From positions 1 to 33,529 of the forward strand of contig CAMCCC010000024.1 of NCBI GenBank assembly GCA_945873205.1: DNA of 33,529 bases. Reading direction: 5' to 3'. Below, in pieces: positions 7,147-13,797 of this stretch; the first letter of the stretch is position 1, and every line of letters starts with the position of its first letter. The DNA is from an uncultured bacterium (GTDB lineage Bacteria > Bacillota > Clostridia > Oscillospirales > Oscillospiraceae). Made by a program: the position numbers and the translations under genes. The notes beneath the pieces were generated by a model, which saw only the letters and a list, made by a program, of their open reading frames with translations, was not told where the DNA came from and ran no database searches.

Positions 7147-7281
7147 TTATAGATTCTTCCCCATGACACTCCCGATGGTTTCGGCGGCTTTGACTTGCAT
7201 GGGGTTGGAGGTATGGGCGAAGGGGTAGGTGCGCAGAGTGAAGCCGGGGTCGGCATGACCCAGCATGCCGGAGAACACGCC
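7147..7281 (-). pseudogene. C-terminal remnant of a tyrosine recombinase (phage/ICE integrase)
   Basis: About 44 codons on the minus strand ending in TAA (7147-7149) read GVFSGMLGHADPGFTLRTY then AHTSNPMQVKAAETIGSVM. This is the end of a Tn916/phage-type integrase: the LGHA box with its catalytic His and the GFTLRTY motif with the nucleophilic Tyr. Two extra residues (PF) follow the Tyr compared with the usual TYTH. The reading frame upstream (about 7282 onward) has no integrase sequence, so the N-terminal two thirds are gone. It is a dead fragment and a sign that an integrated element once ended here, close to the tRNA pair and the AT-rich islet. Confidence 0.75.
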
Positions 7282-7293
7282 ATTGAAACAGAA

Positions 7294-7336
7294 CCAGAGG
7301 AAGGAAACCGTCGTCCCGGCGGTTCCATTCCTCTGG
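7294..7336. repeat. 43-bp inverted repeat next to the integrase remnant
   Basis: CCAGAGGAA (7294-7302) pairs with TTCCTCTGG (7328-7336), continued inward by GGAAACCG against CGGTTCC with one bulge. There is no T run. It lies between the integrase fragment and the nitrilase gene and may be a junction scar or a transcript-end stem. Confidence 0.6.
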
Positions 7337-7404
7337 TGAACAAACTTTTAGTTGTCGTGGTCAGTCTTTCTCGAAACTATGCTGCCTGCCCACGGCTCTC
7401 TCCC

Positions 7405-8325
7405 TCATTTTTCATCATAGTGAAGGCGCAGCACATCCGGCCTTGCATAGTGTCCGCAAACATCATGCTCCATTTTGCTGGAAGGCACTTTCTGCATATC
7501 CAGCGTTGCGTAGATAATTTTTTCCTCATCCCAGACGCAGTCGCTTACCAGATGTCCATAGGGATCGATTACACAGCTTCCGCCTCTGCAAACCATTTCC
7601 GGCAAACGGTCGACCGCTGGGTATTCGTTCAAATCTTCCGGATAAGAAGACTTTCGGATCAGCATATCGCAGTTGATAAAATAACAGTGCCCCTCGATTG
7701 CAATATGGCGGATTGTACTCTGCCATTCCTCATTATCATTGGTATTCGGAGAGATGTAAATGGAAATCCCTTTCTCATAAAGCGCAACCCTGGCCAGCGG
7801 CATATAGCTTTCCCAGCAGATCAGATTCCCCATCGGCCCCCACGGCGTATCCAGGACGGGAAAATAATCCTTGTTGGCATCGCCCCAGATCACTCTTTCG
7901 CTGCCTGTTGGCTTGAGCTTCCTATGGTTCAAGGCCGTCCCGTCGGGGGCAATCATGATGTTGGCGTTATACAGCGTTCCGTTCACCGCATCCCGCTCAG
8001 AATAGCCCATGCTGAGATATACTTTGTGTTCTCTGGCGAGGGCAATGAGGCTTTGTATTTCCGGCCCATCTGCAAGAATGGAATTGTCGTGGTACCTTTT
8101 CCAATCTTCCCGCCCCTCTTTTGTGCGGCGGCCTGTTGCGAACCCAAAGTTCATTCCAAAGGGATAGCCCGGAATGAACAGCTCGGGAAAAACGATCAGC
8201 TCTGCCCCATTGTGAGCGCTTTCCTGAATCAATTCGATTGCCTTCTCCAGACAGGCGTCTTTGTCAAACATAACAGGCTCAGCCTGAACAACCGCAATCC
8301 GGCATGTATCCGCAAGGGTTCTCAT
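7405..8325 (-). CDS. Nitrilase (carbon-nitrogen hydrolase, branch 1 type)
   Basis: 306 residues with the nitrilase catalytic residues: Glu48 in FPELFIPGYP, Lys136 in NHRKLKPTGSER and the nucleophile Cys170 in NLICWESYMPLAR. The 'CWE-YMPLAR' context and the HRK-KPT motif fit true nitrilases (nitrile to carboxylate plus ammonia) better than amidases or N-carbamoylases of the same superfamily. The start at 8325 is fixed by GGAGG 7 nt upstream; an in-frame ATG two codons earlier would leave almost no spacing. The gene is transcribed alone from a consensus promoter. Possible natural substrates are plant-derived nitriles or cyanide-like compounds in the gut, which is an inference. Confidence 0.88.
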   Translation of the reverse strand: MRTLADTCRIAVVQAEPVMFDKDACLEKAIELIQESAHNGAELIVFPELFIPGYPFGMNFGFATGRRTKEGREDWKRYHDNSILADGPEIQSLIALAREHKVYLSMGYSERDAVNGTLYNANIMIAPDGTALNHRKLKPTGSERVIWGDANKDYFPVLDTPWGPMGNLICWESYMPLARVALYEKGISIYISPNTNDNEEWQSTIRHIAIEGHCYFINCDMLIRKSSYPEDLNEYPAVDRLPEMVCRGGSCVIDPYGHLVSDCVWDEEKIIYATLDMQKVPSSKMEHDVCGHYARPDVLRLHYDEK

Positions 8326-8363
8326 TCTCATTCCTCCAAAGCTCACAAGGTATTGTTTGAAAA

Positions 8364-8392
8364 AGCATAATGCAAAAATATGGCCATGTCAA
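8364..8392 (-). promoter_or_regulatory. Nitrilase promoter
   Basis: Minus strand TTGACA (8387-8392), 17-bp spacer, TATGCT (8364-8369), about 40 nt before the nitrilase start. Confidence 0.8.
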
Positions 8393-8400
8393 CTGCCCAC

Positions 8401-8437
8401 AAAAAACCATCCCGGACATCGGTCCGGGATGGTTTTT
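8401..8437 (-). terminator. Terminator of the PfoR-like gene
   Basis: Perfect 16-bp stem (8402-8417 with 8422-8437, loop ATCG). On the minus strand it ends in a T run (8406 down to 8401). It closes the PfoR-like unit just before the nitrilase promoter. Confidence 0.92.
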
Positions 8438-8462
8438 GTTGAATACGCGGCGGGGGAGAGGC

Positions 8463-9536
8463 TCAGTCCAGCGTCAGGTCGCCGTCCTTCACCCAGCCCA
8501 GCCTCCGGCACACCAGATTGATGGCGGGGGCCAGAATGGCAGGGAGGACAAAGCAGATGAGAACCAGACCCAGCCAGTCAAAACCGGTGGGCGTGATGGC
8601 GGCGGCGCCCTTGGCGATGGCCTCCTCACTGGGGGCCAGCCAGCCGGTCCACACGCCGATCTGGCCGCACAGGCCGCAGGTGCCCATGCCGGAGTTGATA
8701 GGCGCGCCGTTCATTTCCAGCCGGAAAACGCAGGTAGCGAGGGGGCCGGTGATGGCGGAAGCCAGGGTGGGAGCGATCCAGATGCGGGGATTCTTCACAA
8801 TATTGGGCATTTGCAGCATGGAGGTGCCAAGACCCTGGCTCACCAGGCCGCCCCAGCGGTTCTCCTTGAAGCTCATCACGGCGAAGCCCACCATCTGGGC
8901 GCAGCAGCCCGCCACAGCGGCGCCGCCGGCCAGACCGGTCAGCCCCAGCACGGAGCAGATGGCGGCGGAGGAGATGGGCAGGGTCAGTGCCACACCCACC
9001 AGCACGCTGACGGCGATGCCCATCCAGAAGGGCTGGAGCTTGGTGGCGTTGTCAATGATGATGCCAAAGGCGCTGGCGGCGGTGCCGATGGGCGGTGCGA
9101 TGAGCTTTGCCAGTGCCACGCCGATCACGATGGTAACGGCGGGGGTCACCAGGATATCGATTTTCGTCTCCTTGCTGACGGCCTTGCCGCACTCGGCCGC
9201 CACGATTGCGATGATCAGCACGGCCAGCGGGCCGCCGGCGCCGCCCTCGGCATTGGCCGCCCAGCCCACGGCGGCCAGGGAGAACAGCACCATGGGGTCC
9301 GCCTTCAGGGCGTAGCCGATGGCCACGGCCATAGCGGGGCCGGAAACCTTCATGGCGTAGGTGCCGATGTCGACAAGATACGGGATACCCAGCTGGAGGC
9401 CCAGGGTCTTGATGATGGTGCCGATAAGCAGGGAGCAGAACAGGCCCTGCGCCATGGCGCCCAGAGCGTCAATGCCATAGCGCCTGGCAGAAATCACAAT
9501 GTTTTTGCGCTGGAGAAAGGCTTTTACGTTTTCCAT
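8463..9536 (-). CDS. PfoR/PTS EIIC-like membrane protein (PTS_EIIC_2 family), NiaR-controlled
   Basis: 357 residues, about eight to ten membrane helices, rich in Gly/Ala. Motifs such as GIDALGAMAQGLFCSLLIGTI near the N-terminus, the conserved loop SFKENRWGGLVSQGLGTSMLQMPN and NSGMGTCGLCGQIG are those of the PTS_EIIC_2 (PfoR) family, which resembles PTS membrane domains. No EIIA or EIIB domain is attached or nearby, so phosphorelay transport is doubtful. ATG at 9536 is preceded by AGGTG at 8 nt. Its promoter carries a NiaR-type palindrome and the niaR gene is its direct neighbour, so it is probably derepressed when niacin is scarce; uptake of a niacin-related compound is a working hypothesis. 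Confidence 0.85.
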   Translation of the reverse strand: MENVKAFLQRKNIVISARRYGIDALGAMAQGLFCSLLIGTIIKTLGLQLGIPYLVDIGTYAMKVSGPAMAVAIGYALKADPMVLFSLAAVGWAANAEGGAGGPLAVLIIAIVAAECGKAVSKETKIDILVTPAVTIVIGVALAKLIAPPIGTAASAFGIIIDNATKLQPFWMGIAVSVLVGVALTLPISSAAICSVLGLTGLAGGAAVAGCCAQMVGFAVMSFKENRWGGLVSQGLGTSMLQMPNIVKNPRIWIAPTLASAITGPLATCVFRLEMNGAPINSGMGTCGLCGQIGVWTGWLAPSEEAIAKGAAAITPTGFDWLGLVLICFVLPAILAPAINLVCRRLGWVKDGDLTLD

Positions 9537-9565
9537 AGGGAGCACCTGTTTCCTTTGTATAAAAA

Positions 9566-9599
9566 GTGGTAGACAAGTGTCAAGACACCTGTCTACCAC
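9566..9599. promoter_or_regulatory. NiaR operator (34-bp palindrome)
   Basis: Arms GTGGTAGACAAGTGTC (9566-9581) and GACACCTGTCTACCAC (9584-9599) differ from perfect symmetry at one position and flank AA. The inner GTGTC-GACAC core agrees, as I recall it, with YrxA/NiaR sites of Firmicute NAD genes. It begins right after the -10 box of the PfoR-like gene and covers the start of transcription, a typical repressor position. Confidence 0.82.
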
Positions 9600-9628
9600 A
9601 ATATACACGCAATACCACAGCTTGTCAA
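9600..9628 (-). promoter_or_regulatory. Promoter of the PfoR-like gene
   Basis: Minus strand TTGACA (9623-9628), 17-bp spacer, TATATT (9600-9605). It lies between the niaR stop and the operator, so the PfoR-like gene has its own repressible start. Confidence 0.88.
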
Positions 9629-9657
9629 CGGTGTTTTTATACGAAAAAACGATTCCC

Positions 9658-10167
9658 TCATTCCAGCAGGACGCGCATCTCCCGCAGCGCGGCCTCCACC
9701 CGCTGAAAAGCGGCCTCATCGGGGCAGGAGAGGGTGTGCAGGTGAATCCCGCCGGTCAGGTCTGACAGGGGGCGCGCTTCTGCCCGGGCGCAGCGGGCGA
9801 TAAACTGGCTCACGTCGTAGCGGCTGGCCAGCTGCAAAGGGCCGGTCAGCTGGCCGTAAACGGGATGGTCCACAATGACGTCCAACACCGTGCAGCCGTG
9901 GTCCACCATGGCGTTCAGCTCTGCCTCCATGCCGGCGGCGTCATGCTGGCAGGCCACCTGGCGGATCAGGCCGCCGGAGTCCTGCGAGATCACATAGCCC
10001 CGGGGGGTAGCGGAGATATTGGCGCCTGCCGCCCGCAGCAGGGCCACATCGCCCACCACGACCTGGCGGCTGACGGAGAATTGCCGGGCCAGGGCGGAGG
10101 CGCTGACGGGATGACCGGCGCTGTTGAGCGTATTCAAAATGGCCTGACGGCGTTCCTCGGCATACAT
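9658..10167 (-). CDS. niaR: NiaR, niacin-responsive transcriptional repressor (HTH_11 + 3H domains)
   Basis: 169 residues. Residues 6-58 form a winged helix (RRQAILNTLNSAGHPVSASA then LARQFSVSRQVVVGDVALLR). Residues 72-168 are the 3H ligand domain with candidate metal ligands His75, Glu83, His142 and His144 (GGIHLHTL). In Firmicutes this family (YrxA/NiaR) represses NAD synthesis and niacin-uptake genes when nicotinic acid is present. The start at 10167 has GGAGG 8 nt upstream. It is transcribed from its own promoter toward the PfoR-like gene, whose start carries a matching palindrome. No NAD biosynthesis genes are in this window, so other targets must lie elsewhere. Confidence 0.92.
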   Translation of the reverse strand: MYAEERRQAILNTLNSAGHPVSASALARQFSVSRQVVVGDVALLRAAGANISATPRGYVISQDSGGLIRQVACQHDAAGMEAELNAMVDHGCTVLDVIVDHPVYGQLTGPLQLASRYDVSQFIARCARAEARPLSDLTGGIHLHTLSCPDEAAFQRVEAALREMRVLLE

Positions 10168-10200
10168 GGCGGATTCCTCCCTGTGGGTATTCTTGACAGC

Positions 10201-10228
10201 AGTATACCACACCGGGAGAAAAATGCAA
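10201..10228 (-). promoter_or_regulatory. niaR promoter
   Basis: Minus strand TTGCAT (10223-10228), 16-bp spacer, TATACT (10201-10206). No complete NiaR palindrome is visible here, so autoregulation is not supported. Confidence 0.7.
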
Positions 10229-10238
10229 AGGAAACCGC

Positions 10239-10276
10239 AAAAACACCCTGCAGGACCTTGATCCTGCAGGGTGTTT
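10239..10276 (-). terminator. Terminator of the TetR-family gene
   Basis: A 15-bp stem AAACACCCTGCAGGA (10241-10255) with its complement at 10262-10276; on the minus strand it runs into TTTTT. It separates the tetR-like gene from the niaR promoter. Confidence 0.9.
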
Positions 10277-10298
10277 GCCGCTTTTATGTATCGTTGAT

Positions 10299-11006
10299 TT
10301 ACTGTTTTTCCGGCGGCAGCAGGCCGTCCAGAGAAAATTTATAGTGCATGGCAAGCTTGCGGAACAGGTCCTCCATGACCGTTTGGGCAATGCTGCGAAT
10401 ATCCTGCCCCGCCAGATAGGCCAGCACCTCCTGCAGCTCCTCCTCCGGCACCTTGAAGCCCCGCAGCGACAGGGTCAGGAATTTCTCCAGCTTCCGCTCC
10501 AGGGTGAATTCCTTTGTGCAGGGCTGGCCCATGAATCCCCGCATCAGCCCCGCCGTGCCCAGCTCCAGCTCGTAAAAATCCCGCTCCGTCAGCGCCGGCT
10601 GATAGGGCCCGAAAATCTGGTACAGTTCCTTGGTCGTGGAGCGGTGGACGTAGTCCAGCAGGCGCGGCCGGGTGTAGACCTCCATATAGATCTCCCGCAG
10701 GTTTTCGTTCAGCTCCGTCAGCGTGAGCTGCAGCGCGGTTTCCACCGCGTAGACATACACCGGCGGCAGCCCCTCGCCTGCAACCTTTCTGGCGGCCTTG
10801 AACTGGTTTTTGAACATGAAGTTCTCCAGCTCCAGCAGCACGCCCTCCTTGCAGCAGAACAGGTTCTGAAAACTGCTGGAGGAAACGCTTGCCTCACTGA
10901 GGATCAGATTCATGGTTGTCTTGCGGTATCCATTTTCCAGAAACAGCTTGACACAGGCCTTCAGAATCCGCTTTTTTGTCCGTATCCCATCGCTTCGTAG
11001 TGCCAT
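10299..11006 (-). CDS. TetR/AcrR family transcriptional regulator
   Basis: 235 residues. The N-terminal 55 residues are a TetR helix-turn-helix (RTKKRILKACVKLFLENGYRKTTMNLILSEASVSSSSFQNLFCCKEGVLLE, quoted as one continuous domain at about residues 9-58 in the translation; key residues are GYRKTT, ASVSSSSFQNLF and KEG). The rest is a variable helical ligand/dimer domain. ATG at 11006 has a weak GGGGGCGTGGG purine stretch upstream. The gene is alone between its own promoter and terminator, and no efflux pump is beside it, so the target is unknown. Confidence 0.87.
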   Translation of the reverse strand: MALRSDGIRTKKRILKACVKLFLENGYRKTTMNLILSEASVSSSSFQNLFCCKEGVLLELENFMFKNQFKAARKVAGEGLPPVYVYAVETALQLTLTELNENLREIYMEVYTRPRLLDYVHRSTTKELYQIFGPYQPALTERDFYELELGTAGLMRGFMGQPCTKEFTLERKLEKFLTLSLRGFKVPEEELQEVLAYLAGQDIRSIAQTVMEDLFRKLAMHYKFSLDGLLPPEKQ

Positions 11007-11048
11007 TTGCCCACGCCCCCCTATAATATCACTTGAAATATGCACCAG

Positions 11049-11077
11049 ATTATAACAGATATGGCTCCCTTTTTCAA
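11049..11077 (-). promoter_or_regulatory. Promoter of the TetR-family gene
   Basis: Minus strand TTGAAA (11072-11077), 17-bp spacer, perfect TATAAT (11049-11054), about 43 nt before the start codon. Confidence 0.82.
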
Positions 11078-11121
11078 GCCGGGCGCCCTGCTTTTCATCA
11101 AAATTTTTGAACAAAACAATA

Positions 11122-11182
11122 CCTTCTCAAGCCTTCCCCTGGAGGGGAAGGTGCCCAGTGCGCACACTGGGCGGATGAGGTG
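11122..11182. repeat. Dispersed double-palindrome (REP-like) repeat
   Basis: CCTTCTCAAG is followed by palindrome CCTTCCCC-TGGA-GGGGAAGG (11132-11151), then GCCCAGTG-CGCA-CACTGGGC (11153-11172) and GGATGAGGTG. This two-hairpin unit ending in GGATGAGGTG resembles abundant non-coding repeats of Faecalibacterium and Oscillibacter relatives. Only one good copy is in the window. Confidence 0.7.
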
Positions 11183-11209
11183 TCCTTTGGCTGCTTCTTC
11201 CACAAGCAG

Positions 11210-11250
11210 AAGGAGCCGGGGCAAGCCCTTCCGTCCTGCCCCGGCTCCTT
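11210..11250 (-). terminator. Terminator-like hairpin after cysE
   Basis: A 14-bp stem (11210-11223 with 11237-11250, 13-nt loop) lies 13 nt after the cysE stop. The T run on the minus strand is poor (CTTCTGCTT), so its efficiency is uncertain. Confidence 0.6.
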
Positions 11251-11263
11251 CATGCAAAAAGTC

Positions 11264-11890
11264 TTACAGCGCTTTTTTCAATTCCTCCACTTCGGCCCGG
11301 AGGGCGGCCAGTTCGGTGCTGATGGGGTCGGCCACGCTGACCTGATCCACCTCGCCGGCAAAGTTCACCTTCTGCCCGGCGATGCGCACCACCCGGGCCG
11401 GGATGCCCACGGCGGTGCTGTCCTCCGGGATTTCCTTGAGCACCACGGAGTTGGCGGCGATGCGGCTGTTGTCCCCCACCCTGATGGGGCCCAGCACCTT
11501 GGCCCCGGTGCCGATGAGCACATTGTTGCCGATGGTGGGGTGGCGCTTGCCCACGTCCTTGCCGGTGCCGCCCAGGGTGACGCCATGGTAGATCAGGCAG
11601 TCATCCCCGATTTCGGCGGTCTCGCCGATGACGATGCCCATGCCATGGTCAATGACCAGGCGGCGGCCGATGGTGGCCCCGGGGTGGATCTCGATCCCGG
11701 TGCGGCGGCGGCTGCGCTGGGAGATGGCCCGGGCCAGAAATTTCAGATTATGCCGGTAACACCAGTGGGCCAGCCGGTGGCTGCGCACAGCCTTGATCCC
11801 GGGATACAGCAGCAGAATTTCCAGCCAGCTGCGGGCCGCCGGGTCCCTGGCCTGGTAGGCAGCGATGGTTTCCTTTAAATCCTTGAACAT
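11264..11890 (-). CDS. cysE: Serine O-acetyltransferase
   Basis: 208 residues; converts L-serine and acetyl-CoA to O-acetylserine, the first step of cysteine synthesis. It has the short N-terminal helical domain of the Firmicute form, then left-handed beta-helix hexapeptide repeats ([71 protein letters not shown] in the 60-165 range) with the catalytic His in DHGMG, and a C-terminal coiled tail ([16 protein letters not shown]). The family's usual C-terminal cysteine-feedback tail is replaced by this coiled coil. It is transcribed alone from a consensus promoter through a leader of about 135 nt that can pair with its ribosome binding site. Confidence 0.94.
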   Translation of the reverse strand: MFKDLKETIAAYQARDPAARSWLEILLLYPGIKAVRSHRLAHWCYRHNLKFLARAISQRSRRRTGIEIHPGATIGRRLVIDHGMGIVIGETAEIGDDCLIYHGVTLGGTGKDVGKRHPTIGNNVLIGTGAKVLGPIRVGDNSRIAANSVVLKEIPEDSTAVGIPARVVRIAGQKVNFAGEVDQVSVADPISTELAALRAEVEELKKAL

Positions 11891-11901
11891 AAAAATATCG
11901 T

Positions 11902-12026
11902 CCTTTCCTTGCAGTTTCAGTATATGTCACACACAGGAAAGGGGCGACATCGGCGCAGGGCCTTCAGGCACATCCCAAAAGAATCAGCCTCCCAATCAAA
12001 TTCCCATGAAAACACTGGGATATATA
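11902..12026 (-). promoter_or_regulatory. Structured 5' leader of cysE with Shine-Dalgarno-sequestering stem
   Basis: The cysE transcript starts near 12022. On the minus strand CCTTTCCT (11942-11935) is complementary to AGGAAAGG (11909-11902), which is the cysE ribosome binding site, giving an 8-bp stem with a 25-nt loop. Further upstream the leader has TCCCA...TGGGA and a second TGGGAT copy that could compete. No T-box (AGGGTGG..ACC), S-box or other known riboswitch core was recognised. Confidence 0.5.
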
Positions 12027-12027
12027 A

Positions 12028-12056
12028 AGTATAACCGAGGACGGCGTTTCTGTCAA
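12028..12056 (-). promoter_or_regulatory. cysE promoter
   Basis: Minus strand TTGACA (12051-12056), 17-bp spacer, TATACT (12028-12033). Confidence 0.85.
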
Positions 12057-12070
12057 GGTGAGGAAGGATA

Positions 12071-12099
12071 TTGCAATTAAAAAACCATGATGCTATACT
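12071..12099 (+). promoter_or_regulatory. Promoter of the leucine-rich-repeat gene pair
   Basis: TTGCAA (12071-12076), 17-bp spacer, TATACT (12094-12099), 44 nt before the first LRR start; diverges from the cysE promoter only 14 bp away. Confidence 0.72.
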
Positions 12100-12142
12100 A
12101 TTACATTAGACAAATAACGGTTGGTGTTCTGGAGGCATAAAG

Positions 12143-13783
12143 ATGGGAGCAGAGAGAATCATAAAAGCGGTGGTTGGCGTGGCCTTGGTGGGGCTGTTGG
12201 TCCTGCTGTGCCTGTCCGGGCCCTATCATGAGCCGGACGGCAGCGTGAAGCCGCTGTTTGGCACGGTGAAGGTGCAGCTCTCCTCCGGCCGTTACCCGGC
12301 GGACGCCAGGGAGCTGACGGCGGTGCTGCAGAGCGGCGAGACGGAGGCCCTGTCCCTGTTCAAAAACCTGGCGGCGGCGGATTTCAGCGGCAGTACCTGC
12401 TATGAGGAGATCGCTGCCTGGGCCCAGGCCAACCCCTCCGTGCTGGTGAAATACACCGTTACCCTGCCGGACGGCAGCAGCTGCAGCAGCGACACCACCG
12501 CCATCGACCTGTCCGGCATGACGGCGGGGGATATAGACCGGCTCTGCCAGGCCCTGCAGGCCCTGCCCAAGCTGCGCCAGGTGAAGCTGGGCACCGTGGG
12601 GGAGGGCGCAGCCCTCAGTCTTTCCGATGCTGCCGCCCTGCGCAGTGCCCTGCCCGATGCGGACTTTGATTTCAGCCTTTCCCTCCTGGGCCAGAGCGTG
12701 GCGCCGAATGTGGAGAAGCTGGACCTCAGCGCCCTGACGGCGGATCAGGTCCAGGACGCGGCGGCGGTGCTGGCCTGCCTGACAAACCTGAAAGAGATCG
12801 AGCTGGGCAGCGAGGACAGCGGCAGCCTGAGTTGGGAGGAGATTGGCCAACTGGCGGCGGCCTGCCCCGATGCAAAGCTGAATTACCGCTTCTCCCTCTA
12901 TGGGCAGGAGTTGAGCCTGGACGCGGAGAGTCTGGACTTCAACCACACCCCCATTGACGATGAGGGCGCCGCCATCCGGCAGATTCTGCCCCTGATGAAA
13001 AACTGCACCTATCTGGACATGGACTACTGCGGCGTGTCCAATGAGGCCATGGCCGCCATCCGGGAGGAGAATCCCATTGTGGACGTGGTCTGGCGCATCT
13101 GGTTTGGCGAGAATTACAGCGTCCGCACGGATACGGAGCGGATTCTGGCCTCCAAGCCCACGGTGGGCGGCATGATTTATGACGGCTCCGTGCTGCAATA
13201 CTGCACCAAGCTGAAATATCTTGACCTGGGCCACAATGACGATCTCAGCGACCTGAGCTTCGTCTCCACCATGCCGGAGCTGGAGGTGCTGATCATTGCC
13301 ATGACCAACATCAGCGACCTGAGCCCCCTGACCAACTGCCCCAAGCTGGAGTATCTGGAAATTCAGGAGACCCCCATTGCCGATCTGAGCCCCCTGACCA
13401 GCTGCACCGATCTTGCCCACCTGAACATCTGCAATATGAAAAACGTGACCGACGCCTCCCCCCTCTACGGCCTGACCAAGCTGGAGCGGCTGTGGGTCGG
13501 CACCAACACCCCCATCCCCGAGGATCAAAAGGCGGAGCTGAAAGCCAAGCTGCCGAACTGCGATGTGAACACCGTGGTGGGCGACCCCCACGAGCTGTGG
13601 CGCTACACCCGCTATGACCCGGACGAGCCCAAATATTATTGGGTGCCCCGGCATGAGCTGCTGCGGGAGCAGATGGGCTACAACTATCAGGAGTACAGCT
13701 TCTACTGGCTGGACCCCAAGTGCGGCGACCCGGCCCCCGCGGAGTATGCCGGAAAATTCGGCAAGGAAGTATACGGACTGTAA
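12143..13783 (+). CDS. Membrane-anchored leucine-rich-repeat protein (paralogue 1)
   Basis: 546 residues. A single N-terminal hydrophobic helix (about residues 7-26) anchors it, with the rest predicted outside the cell. The N-terminal half has degenerate repeats with a YEEIAAWAQANPSV segment. A block around residues 310-340 (VVWRIWFGENYSVRT, ILASKPTVGGMI) is nearly identical in the next gene. Residues about 355-455 hold 22-residue internalin/SDS22-like LRRs (LKYLDLGHNDDLSDLSFV, LEVLIIAMTNISDLSPL, LEYLEIQETPIADLSPL, LAHLNICNMKNVTDASPL). It ends in an aromatic module (EQMGYNYQEYSFYWLDP). GGAGG is 7 nt before the ATG. A surface protein-binding role is likely; the partner is unknown. Confidence 0.85.
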   Translation: MGAERIIKAVVGVALVGLLVLLCLSGPYHEPDGSVKPLFGTVKVQLSSGRYPADARELTAVLQSGETEALSLFKNLAAADFSGSTCYEEIAAWAQANPSVLVKYTVTLPDGSSCSSDTTAIDLSGMTAGDIDRLCQALQALPKLRQVKLGTVGEGAALSLSDAAALRSALPDADFDFSLSLLGQSVAPNVEKLDLSALTADQVQDAAAVLACLTNLKEIELGSEDSGSLSWEEIGQLAAACPDAKLNYRFSLYGQELSLDAESLDFNHTPIDDEGAAIRQILPLMKNCTYLDMDYCGVSNEAMAAIREENPIVDVVWRIWFGENYSVRTDTERILASKPTVGGMIYDGSVLQYCTKLKYLDLGHNDDLSDLSFVSTMPELEVLIIAMTNISDLSPLTNCPKLEYLEIQETPIADLSPLTSCTDLAHLNICNMKNVTDASPLYGLTKLERLWVGTNTPIPEDQKAELKAKLPNCDVNTVVGDPHELWRYTRYDPDEPKYYWVPRHELLREQMGYNYQEYSFYWLDPKCGDPAPAEYAGKFGKEVYGL

Positions 13784-13797
13784 GCGAGGTTTGACCC

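Noticed and set aside
7077-7343. 88-codon minus-strand open frame
   Set aside because: It is in a different frame from the integrase remnant in the same place, and its Pro/Ser-rich translation has no homology pattern.
7042-7404. Attachment-site duplicate of the tRNA-Thr 3' end
   Set aside because: No recognisable copy of the T arm and acceptor sequence was found near the integrase remnant.
7195-8370. 391-codon plus-strand open frame
   Set aside because: Antisense to the nitrilase; no recognisable domain.
11891-12030. T-box or S-box in the cysE leader
   Set aside because: Core motifs absent; only simple stems seen.
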